Part shown: positions 56,109 through 64,000 of the stretch, piece after piece
Numbering within the stretch: position 1 is the stretch's first letter
How the letters are laid out: the number at the start of each line of letters is the position of its first letter
From: Zarea fungicola
Taxonomy: Eukaryota > Ascomycota > Sordariomycetes > Hypocreales > Cordycipitaceae
Length of the DNA stretch: 64,000 bases
Direction of reading: 5' to 3'
NCBI GenBank assembly: GCA_900169235.1
Contig: FWCC01000219.1
Location: 62,001-126,000 of the forward strand
Made by a program: the position numbers and the translations under genes
The notes under the pieces: model-generated
Told to the model about the DNA's origin: nothing
The model's input: the letters and a program-made list of their open reading frames with translations, nothing else
The model's database searches: none

Positions 56109-58441
56109 ATGTCTCTTGATATTATTGACCACTCCCCTCGTGAGACCAAGCGTTCACCGCCAATTCTCACAGCGTCCAACCTGGTCCTCATCGACAATTA
56201 TGACTCTTTCACCTGGAACATCTACCAGTACCTGACTTTGGAGGGAGCAACTGTCCACGTCATTCGAAACGACAAGATCACACTAGATGAGCTTATCAAG
56301 AAGAATCCTAGCCAGCTAATCATCAGCCCAGGGCCGGGTCACCCGACCACTGACTCTGGTATCAGCAGAGATGCCATCCGCCACTTTGCGGGCAAAATCC
56401 CAATCTTTGGTGTCTGCATGGGACTGTAAGACATAATCGAAGAGTCAATAATCAATTCCATTGTACTAACTTATACAGGCAATGCATTTTCGACGTCTAC
56501 GGTGGTGAGGTCAACTCGGCTGGAGAGTGGTTGCATGGCAAGACCTCGCCACTGACTCACGATGGCAAGGGTGTTTTCCAAGGATTGGAGCAGCAGATCC
56601 CCATCACCAGATATCACTCTCTCGCTGGTTCGCCAGTCACTCTTCCCGAATGCCTTGATGTTACTTCCTGGGTTGCCAAACCTGATGGGAGTCGCGGGAT
56701 TATTCAAGGTGTCCGCCACAAGGAATACACAATGGAAGCTGTCCAATTCCACCCTGAGAGTATTCTGACCGAGAATGGCCGTACCATGATTCGCAATTTC
56801 CTGCAGATGCAGGGCGGCACCTGGGAGGAGAACACCCGTCTGCAGGCGGCCTCGAAACCTGCCGGCGAGACGGTACCGGCCAAGCCTAAGAGCAACAACA
56901 TTCTTCAAAGGATTTATGCCAACCGCCGTGTGGCTGTTGAGGCTCAGAAGTTGATTCCCTCCCAGAGAATGGAAGATCTCCAAGCTGCTTATGACCTTGG
57001 TGCCGCTCCCCCAGTGGTACCTTTTGTAACCCGACTGAACCAGACGCCGTTTGATGTCTCTCTCATGGCCGAAATTAAACGTGGCTCTCCGTCCAAGGGC
57101 ATTTTCAATATTGACGTTCGCGCGCCTGTCCAAGCTAAGAAATATGCTCTAGCTGGTGCCAGTGTTATATCTGTTCTAACAGAACCAGAGTGGTTCAAGG
57201 GGAGTATAGAGGACCTGAGGGCAGTTCGCCAGGTTCTAGAGGGCATGCCAAATCGACCAGCTATCCTACGTAAAGAGTTCATTTTTGATGAATACCAGAT
57301 TCTCGAAGCCAGACTTGCCGGCGCGGATACCGTTCTACTCATTGTCAAAATGCTAGATGTTGAAACTCTCGACCGTCTATACAAGTACTCTCAGTCCCTT
57401 GGCATGGAGCCCCTGGTTGAGGTCCAGAACGCTGAGGAAATGACCACTGCGGTCAAATTAGGTTCCAAGGTCATCGGAGTCAACAATCGAAACTTGGAGA
57501 CATTTGATGTCGATCTGAATACAACTGGCCGCTTACGCAGCATGGTTCCTGAGACCACCATTATCTGTGCTCTAAGCGGAATCAATTCGTACCAAGATGT
57601 TGTCATGTGTAAGACTGACGGAGTCAACGCCGTCCTTGTCGGCGAGGCTATCATGAGAGCGCCCGATGCCAGCGTTTTCATCAGTGAGCTCTGCTCTGGC
57701 ACCACTCCTACACCAACACAGCAGCAAACACAACCGCTACTCGTTAAAATCTGCGGTACGAGAAGCGCTGCCGCAGCGAAAAAGGCTGTTGAGTCTCGTG
57801 CTGATTTTGTCGGCATGTGTTTGGTACCTGGGGCAAAGCGATGCATCGACAATGCCACAGCCCTCGCGATCTCTGACGCGGTGCACTCGTTTACCGGCAC
57901 AACCAGCTCGAAACCTGAGCCTTCTGTCCCTATCTCGAGCGCCGCAGACTACTTCCAAGGCGCATACAGCAGACTCCAAAGCTCGCGGCCACGTCTTGTG
58001 GGCATCTTCCAGAATCAACCGCTAAGTGAGGTCCTGGAGAAGCAGAAGCTGTACAACCTGGATATTGTACAACTGCATGGCGACGAGCCTATTGAGTGGT
58101 CCAGACTGATTCCCGTCCCTGTCATCCGCGCATTCAAGCCCGGACATGTCGGCTTGGGTCTCCGCGGCTTCCACACTGTGCCACTGCTTGACTCCGGTGC
58201 TGGCTCTGGCAAACTCTTGGACGTTTCCAAGGTCAAAACAGTTCTAGAAAGTGACCCTAACCTGAGAGTATTCCTCGCTGGTGGGCTGCACCCCGACAAT
58301 GTTGCCGAGGCAGTCAAAGCCCTCGGCGGCTTGGCGAACAGAGTAATTGGCGTGGATGTCAGTAGTGGGGTCGAAGAGGATGGTCAGCAGAGCTTGGAGA
58401 AGATTGAAGCGTTTATCAACAACTCGAAGGCAATCCGATAG
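56109..58441 (+). CDS. trpC: Trifunctional tryptophan enzyme (GATase-IGPS-PRAI)
   Basis: Exons 56109-56425 and 56479-58441 (53-bp intron, TACTAAC branch) give 759 residues. Three domains in order: glutamine amidotransferase of anthranilate synthase ([25 protein letters not shown], nucleophile Cys103 in GVCMGLQCIFD, and VQFHPESI); indole-3-glycerol phosphate synthase from about residue 240 ([13 protein letters not shown] near 302, [35 protein letters not shown]); and phosphoribosylanthranilate isomerase from about 527 ([50 protein letters not shown]). The three activities surround chorismate-to-tryptophan steps; the fused form is characteristic of filamentous fungi (trpC, trp-1). All active-site motifs are present, so the gene looks intact. 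Confidence 0.97.
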
Positions 58442-58872
58442 AGATATACATAAAGGAAAAGGAATATTACGGTCGATAGAATTAAATTACGCTCTGCAAT
58501 TCGGCCGTTATTCTTAACAATCTCGTACCGGCATTTTTACATAATATATGGGCTATGTATTTGTTTTTCTGCTCTGGTGCAATCTGCTCTTCGTTTTCGA
58601 TGTGTATTCAAGTCATCTCTATTTGTCCAGCCTACTCTATGTATATGCTACGCCGCGTGCTGGAGCTCGCTCATGATTACTAGCCATGAAACACATTTTG
58701 TATTCCACATCAATGAGTATTCTCCGACACTTTTTATTTTACTATCACTTTCTCTTTCATCGTTTCACATCCAGTTGGTTCAATTTCCCTTTCTTTGCAC
58801 CTAAGGCTCTTCATAACAAAACTTTCATAAACGTACGAATTGACCTACACTCACGCCTGGAGCATTCACACC
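58442..58872. other. Intergenic spacer
   Basis: 431-bp tandem spacer, T-rich near 58730-58800. Nothing supported. Confidence 0.5.
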
Positions 58873-60267
58873 ATGCCGCGTCAAATATTCAAGAATCTTG
58901 TCATAGCATTGGCAGGTCCACCTCCATCAGATATATCTCTCAGCAGTGTGAAGAATTGGATATCCATCCGCAAAGGTCACTTTGCTGACGCATTCGACAA
59001 GGATGTCACCCACGTCCTGTGCACTCCCGAGCAGTTCAGGAAAAGAGTTCCTCCAGGTACGTTCGCTTCTGCATTTTCAACTGTATGTACCATTAACGTC
59101 ATTGCTAATTTTTTATTGTTCATTTGAATCTTCTCTAATTAGTGAAGCAAGTCCTGAAAGAAAACAAACGTGTCCATGTAGTCCATTATGACTGGCTCGA
59201 ATTCTCAGCCGTGGCGAACAAGCGGCTTCCGGAACGTGAATTTTCTATGCGTAGCATGCTTGCAAAAGAAAATTCCGAACGGCGTGAGAGAAATAAACGA
59301 GAAAGTGGGGGGAGAGAGGGCGAAAGAGGTGTGAACCCAAGTACGATGCAACCTCTTTTTCCCTTTCTGTACTTGAACTAATATTCAATTTCCGTGTCGC
59401 AGCTCTGTTCCATGTATACCAGGATCGAGAATTCTTTTCGTACCAGATCGACCTTACCCGCAACAACTCCGACGACGGCGAGTTTGGACAACGATACATA
59501 CTTACAGTACGACTACACATCAAGCCCCCGTATCTCACTTACTAACAGCATTGTTTGTAGTTGTGGGAGTCGAATGCAAAGCCGCACTTGTACTGGTTCA
59601 CAGCCAAGTTTATGCGGCGTAGAGGGGATTGCAACGCGAGCTACTACCGGCCGAGCCTGTGCTCAGGGAAATGGAGTCATGAGATGGATCTCTTTATGGA
59701 CTTTTTCCGCATCAAGACTGGGATTGAATGGCAAGATCGGGTGCTACTGGCAGGAACAACGCCTCTATCGGCGTTTCAGTATTCGCCCCCGGTATGATTT
59801 GTCCCTTTTCTTTTGCAGTTACTTGATACCTCCATTTAAATCACTCATATCAGGAGCTTTGTGGTTTACTGACTCAACGATTTATGTAGGGTGGTGGCAA
59901 GCCTGTGGGAAGACGTCTGCGCTTCTCGTATGACTACTGCGTGGAACTCAACTTGGAGTGCAGACAAAAGGGCTTTGAGAAGCAAGCGGTACAGACGCAA
60001 AATGAAACAACAGGTGCTTGCAATTCACATGTATATGAGGAAGAAGGCTTTCCCGACCAGGGCATAATGTCGATCGGCGCGGGTGAGGTACCGGACTATG
60101 GAGTAGAAAATGGCAGTAATTGCGCGCTTGGTTACATGAACTACGGAAATTCTATGAGCGCTACAGAGTTGCACACCCCAGCGGCTCTGTGTGTGTTATC
60201 TGCCAAAGGTGGTAACCGTGATGCAGGTGTTAATCCTCAGCCGCAGGGAGGGAGCTGTCGTACGTGA
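58873..60267 (+). CDS. BRCT plus WGR-like domain protein
   Basis: Five exons (58873-59056, 59143-59340, 59403-59506, 59561-59791, 59890-60267) give 364 residues. The BRCT domain covers about residues 1-105: FKNLVIALAGPPPSDI, DAFDKDVTHVLCT, and VHVVHYDWLEFSAV with the conserved Trp. A charged linker leads to a WGR-like domain: LFHVYQDREFFSYQIDLTRN, RYILTLWESNAKPHLYWF, and MDFFRIKTGIEWQDR, which fits the WGR ending F..KTG..W..R. Such pairs occur at the N-terminus of fungal poly(ADP-ribose) polymerases, but here the catalytic part is missing and the rest (from ~280) is low complexity. The second donor could be at 59329 instead of 59341, four residues shorter. Likely nuclear; a role in DNA damage or chromatin binding is inference. 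Confidence 0.75.
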
Positions 60268-60413
60268 AAAGTAGCAAGGTCTCGCAGGTGAGGAATAAAG
60301 GAATTCAATTTTGCTCAAAATGGTCGTGGTATCGTGTCATATACATAAAGTTTGCTAGCCTTCCATAATACAGATGCATTTCGTCCAAACTGTCTCCCGA
60401 TAGTCTTTTGCTC

Positions 60414-61583
60414 TCAAAACCTGAGCTTCGGAAACACAAACACCAGCAGCACCAACCCAACCATCAGCCCATATACCCACGCATACAGTAGCATCCTTCC
60501 CCACCACCCCGTGCCCTCCGTCATCCTGCGCAGCGTGCCCATGCGCCCGCGCGCCGCCTCCATGCTATGCTCCGTCTTGGCCATACCATCACCTGCGCGG
60601 CCAACAGCCTCTTTATCCGCCTCAAGCGTCGACGAGAACTTGTGCGAGCTGGCCTTCAGCGCGCCCGCCATCTTGAGAATCGAGTCCGAGAGAGCGTCCT
60701 GTTCTGCCCGCTGCTGGTCCATAATAGCCTCAGCGGTCGCCGTTGACGACTGGGGCGGCGCGGGCCTGCGGCGGTTGGCGAAAAGAACGGTGCGTGCTGT
60801 GGAGTGGGATGTAGGTGGCGCATTATCGCCGGCCGCGCCATGACGGTTGCGCAGAGTCTGTGTGGTTTCCGTCTGTGTCATGGCGGCTATTTCTACGGGT
60901 GTGTTATTCTCTGCGGCAGCTTGGGCTGTAGGAGGTGATGAGGAAGGCCCTGGCGAGATTACGTGGTCTTTTATAGACGGTGATTCTGGCTCTGTGTCGG
61001 CCGCTGATGGTGTGTATTGCGGATCGGTATCTTCGGCTGTGGAATCTGCGCTCTGGCTCGGCGTTGTGATGATCTGGCCGACCAGATCCTCTTCATCGGA
61101 GCTATCTTCGCCTTGTTCGTCGTCGTTTGTAGCAAGCTGAGACCGATCAGTAAGAATGCATACTACAAACATACTACAAATTGGAGCCAATGGAGACAAT
61201 TACCTCGCGCAGGTCCTTCAATCTATCCAAGAGAAGTTCGAGGGCGTCTCGCTGTTTCGCCAGGAGATGACCAGGATTTGACTTGGAGGGCACCGTAGCG
61301 GCCGCCTGCTCCAATTTCGATAGCCTGGTATTGATGTATTCTAAGTTCTATAATCAAGTTCCGTCAATATGTGAGCTTCCGATTCCCAATCAAGGAAAGG
61401 GGATTATCGGCCTACTGATGCGAGCTTCTCTCGCTCGATGTCGCTTCGTCGCAGTTGTCGCTCACGTTCGGGGCCTGGGTGCAGAATCGAATCCTGCAAT
61501 CGCCTAAGGATTGTTGCAAGCTCCTCGACTGCTCCATCTATTGAATCACTCGTGGATGCGGAAGAAGTCGATGCTCGAGCCAT
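60414..61583 (-). CDS. USE1: Use1-like ER SNARE
   Basis: Exons 61583-61416, 61347-61204 and 61136-60414 (68- and 67-bp introns) give 344 residues. The N-terminal part is helical (LEYINTRLSKLEQAA, QRDALELLLDRLKDLRE), then a long acidic, Pro/Ser-rich linker. The C-terminal SNARE-like helix includes AEQDALSDSILKMAGALKAS, FSSTLEADKEAVGRAGDGM and MEAARGRMGTLRRM, followed by one tail-anchor helix MLLYAWVYGLMVGLVLLVFV ending FPKLRF. This order, with the WWGRMLLY and FPK ending, matches Use1, a Q-SNARE of Golgi-to-ER transport working with Sec20 and Ufe1. The central linker is longer than in yeast. Topology is type II tail-anchored. Confidence 0.8.
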
Positions 61584-61998
61584 ATTGTGTCAGTCTATGT
61601 TTTGTCAATGAAGAGGCCAAGGTGTCTAGCTGGAGCTAAGAAACTTAGCTTGCCCCGCCAGCATGCAACAACAACTACTTACCCTGAAGGTCACAGGTTT
61701 CCTGCTTAGAGGCAGAGACGTACGCGGGAATGCTCCTGCTAATCATGATTTTACAGTGCTTGGTCGTTGTGTATTTATTTGCACGTTTATTTCCTCACAT
61801 AAATGAAACAAGTTATGGAGAACAGCATGACATCATATACGGCTGCTGCAGCTGCCAAATATAAATGAGATACTTAGGCGTCGTTTGACGTCGTCCGACC
61901 TTGAAGAACCGAACAATGTAAAATAAGAATACATTTTTGAGATTTATCGTCTATCCAATATGGTAGCTACACTAACAGCCGAGTCCAGCTCATGCCGC
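61584..61998. other. Spacer between tandem minus-strand genes
   Basis: 415 bp carrying the USE1 promoter and the CWC21 3' end. Nothing else seen. Confidence 0.5.
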
Positions 61999-62592
61999 TT
62001 AGTCCTCTTCATCCTTCAGCTTGCTCCCCTCGTCTGCCTGTCGCACTGATTCTCTCAGTCGCTCTTCTTGTTTCCTCCAGTGACTTCCTTCCTCATAATT
62101 AGAGCTGATCTTCAACGCTTTTCGTAACCGCTCAGACTCTTTGATCTTGGCGTCTGCCATGGCGTGAACTTGATGTTGCTGAAACTGGCGCCGCTGGCCA
62201 CCCGACCCCTTGCCCGACTTCATCTCCTCAAGAAGTTTTTGCCGTAGCTCATCGCATTGGCTATCAATCTCATCCTCTTCAACACTAAATAGTAAGCAAG
62301 TTAGCGGAAGCCCCCAACAGGCACCAGGAACCCTTTCCAAACCTCCTCGGCACAAAACGTACTTATCATCTTCTAGCTTGTCACGCAGCTCAAACACCTT
62401 AACTTCAATCTCGCGCTTCCGATCATGATCGAGGATGCCCTGGTCGGGTTGGCGCTGCTTGTGTGGTAAAGAATCAGTGTTTTTGGGATATGGGCCGGCA
62501 CGATCGCGTGGGCGCATCGCTGCCAGGTTTCTTGTGACATAGCCAGAGGTTCCACTGCCACGCGGCGTGGACAAGCCGACATTTTCAGACAT
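61999..62592 (-). CDS. CWC21: Pre-mRNA splicing factor Cwc21/SRRM2-like
   Basis: Exons 62592-62363 and 62284-61999 give 171 residues. The N-terminus MSENVGLSTPRGSGTSGYV and the cwf21 motif PDQGILDHDRKREIEVKVFE with ELRDKLEDD are diagnostic for the Cwc21 / SRm300 family, which binds Prp8 and Snu114 at the spliceosome core. The rest is a charged coil (EEDEIDSQCDELRQKLLEEM, LRKALKISSNYEEGSHW). The 78-bp intron (GTACGT...TTTAG) is a stop-free multiple of three; if retained it would insert 26 residues within the cwf21 domain. It is divergent from CDC123. Confidence 0.92.
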   Translation of the reverse strand: MSENVGLSTPRGSGTSGYVTRNLAAMRPRDRAGPYPKNTDSLPHKQRQPDQGILDHDRKREIEVKVFELRDKLEDDKYVLCRGGLERVPGACWGLPLTCLLFSVEEDEIDSQCDELRQKLLEEMKSGKGSGGQRRQFQQHQVHAMADAKIKESERLRKALKISSNYEEGSHWRKQEERLRESVRQADEGSKLKDEED

Positions 62593-62968
62593 TGTGTATC
62601 GTATTATGAGAGGGTATTTATAAAAGAAGAAGTATACCTGCTTTGCAAACAGTAGCGAGATGGTGATGCGCGAGAGGTACCTTGAACAGGGTTGAGTAGA
62701 ATTATAGTGGAGTGTCGACACTAAATGTCACCAATGGCCAGAATAAGTAGGCGGTCAAGGCGCAACATGCAGTCTGCTGCTGGCAGAACTGGGAGTCATA
62801 GTGGGGGTGGACTAGCAGACTCGGAGAAAAAGTCGAGTGAGTCAAGGGAAATGATAAATATTTGACGACCTTCTTATAAATAGGCGTTCCCCTTGATATT
62901 CTCAAATTCGAGTTCTTATCAAAAGTTTGATATATCAGATAGGGCCTGAGCCGTAAAATCACGACAAA
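62593..62968. other. Divergent promoter region (CWC21 / CDC123)
   Basis: 376-bp intergenic stretch shared by the two 5' ends. No further element recognised. Confidence 0.5.
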
Positions 62969-64000
62969 ATGCCACACATGGAATCGGACATTGCAGACGG
63001 CGCAGAGCTCCCGTTTGTCTTTCCTGCAGTGACCAAGGACCATATCCAGAACTGTTCATACGATTCCTGGTTTCCCAAGTACCGCAGCTCGTGTATAAAG
63101 TCAAGAATTATTTCACTTCCCGCTGATTTCGTCAATTACCTGCAGGAGGATGGTATTGTACTTGCTGATGACAGCGATGTCTTGGGCGAGGCACACGACG
63201 ACGACTGGCAGGGCTTTGGGGCAACCACGACAAACAATGCGCAGCAGCAGGAAGCCGACGACTCAGAGGAAGAAGATGAAGAGTCACAACTGCCACCTAA
63301 CCGGCGTTTCCCAGAGACACACAAAAAGATCGTGGACACGATCGAGGAGCTTGGTGGAGCTGTGGTCCCCAAACTGAACTGGTCGTCGCCGAAGGATGCC
63401 AAGTGGATGTCAGCACATCAAAATAGTCTAAAATGCACATCACCAAACGACATCTATCTCCTCCTCAAGTCCTCATCATTCATCTCTCACGACCTTGTCC
63501 ATGCGTTTGACGGCTGTACTGCTCCCCCGCCGACCAAACCTTTCAGCCCGATTCTCGTGCTTCGCCCATACTTTACTCCTCATGTGGCATTGGAGTTTCG
63601 ATGCTTTGTCAAGTATCGCCAGCTGATTGGTATTTCACAAAGAGACTTGAACCATTATAACTTTCTTGAAGGGTTAAGACCAAATCTATGGGTGAAAATC
63701 ACCAAGTTCTTCAAAGAGACTCTTCGTCATACCTTTCCTGATGCCTCTTTTACTTTTGATATTTATGTCCCTGAAAGTACAGTTGCCGATGATGGACTGG
63801 GCAGAGTTAGACTTATGGACATCAACCCGTGGGCCATTCGTACTGATGCCTTACTCTTTAGCTGGGAGGAGTTGATCATGAAAGAGGTCCCTCGACCGCT
63901 TTACGGTCCACCAGCAAGCATGGATTCTGCCGATATGAGTGGAGGAGAAACGACTGCAGACGAATCTGATGCCGATGATTCGCAAGATTATCGCCCCGGT
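62969..64000 (+). CDS. CDC123: Cdc123, eIF2 assembly chaperone, 3'-truncated by window edge
   Basis: The frame is open from the ATG at 62969 to the last base (344 residues visible, no stop). Motifs of Cdc123 (an ATP-grasp-like protein): FPAVTKDHIQNCSYDSWFPK near the start, SRIISLPADFVNYLQEDGIV, an acidic linker (DDSEEEDEE), FPETHKKIVDTIEELGG, VVPKLNWSSPKDAKWM, and KCTSPNDIYLLLKSSSFISH. Later segments include LVLRPYFTPHVALEFRCFVK, LIGISQRDLNHYNFL and LMDINPWAIRTDALLFSWEE. Cdc123 binds the gamma subunit of eIF2 and promotes assembly of the eIF2 trimer. The visible end is Asp/Glu/Ser-rich. No introns in the visible part. Confidence 0.95.
   Translation, partial: MPHMESDIADGAELPFVFPAVTKDHIQNCSYDSWFPKYRSSCIKSRIISLPADFVNYLQEDGIVLADDSDVLGEAHDDDWQGFGATTTNNAQQQEADDSEEEDEESQLPPNRRFPETHKKIVDTIEELGGAVVPKLNWSSPKDAKWMSAHQNSLKCTSPNDIYLLLKSSSFISHDLVHAFDGCTAPPPTKPFSPILVLRPYFTPHVALEFRCFVKYRQLIGISQRDLNHYNFLEGLRPNLWVKITKFFKETLRHTFPDASFTFDIYVPESTVADDGLGRVRLMDINPWAIRTDALLFSWEELIMKEVPRPLYGPPASMDSADMSGGETTADESDADDSQDYRPG

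Overview
The window is nuclear DNA from a filamentous ascomycete, most likely a Sordariomycete and plausibly Hypocreales. The evidence is genes spaced by 0.3-3 kb, about 39 short introns (mostly 45-130 bp, GT...AG, many with a CTAAC/CTAAT branch site), two Zn2Cys6 regulators, a translation elongation factor 3 gene, a PalC pH-signalling gene and the trifunctional fungal TrpC. The species is inferred, not proven. Twenty-six protein genes and one tRNA gene are supported; the genes at both window ends are cut by the edge. Splice junctions were chosen by reading frame, splice consensus and protein continuity and have not been checked against transcripts.

Layout: amino acid permease 3' part (1-1134); elongation factor 3 (2126-5589, -); a 2.3 kb spacer; Ark/Prk kinase (7848-10799, +); MAK11-like WD40 ribosome-assembly protein (11110-12612, +); NAD(P)-dependent epimerase-like enzyme (-); Zn2Cys6 regulator (+); tRNA-Tyr with intron (16014-16101); vWA-domain protein (17457-20091, +); APH-like phosphotransferase (-) divergent from palC (+); a secreted Thr-rich protein built of repeated six-cysteine modules (25322-26604, -).

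From 28.6 to 34.5 kb there is a compact accessory group: a medium-chain dehydrogenase, a Zn2Cys6 regulator and a short-chain dehydrogenase. From 35 kb the content is again core biology: Ptc7-like phosphatase, a UPF0643-like protein, eIF3h, S-adenosylhomocysteinase, a D-2-hydroxyacid dehydrogenase, a divergent pair of mitochondrial genes (DUF1640/Fmp32-like and Tim9), nucleoporin Nup192, TrpC, a BRCT plus WGR-like protein, the SNARE Use1, the splicing factor Cwc21 and the eIF2 assembly factor Cdc123 (cut at the right edge).

The most unusual locus is the modular secreted protein. Its four six-Cys modules are each split by an intron at the same site, and a 12-copy 18-bp minisatellite encodes its mucin-like linker. 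Other items worth a second look are introns that are multiples of three and stop-free (two in the kinase, one in the vWA gene, one in CWC21), a BRCT/WGR protein that looks like a PARP without its catalytic domain, and a PacC-type inverted repeat upstream of palC. I found no clear transposon, CRISPR array or other structured RNA.
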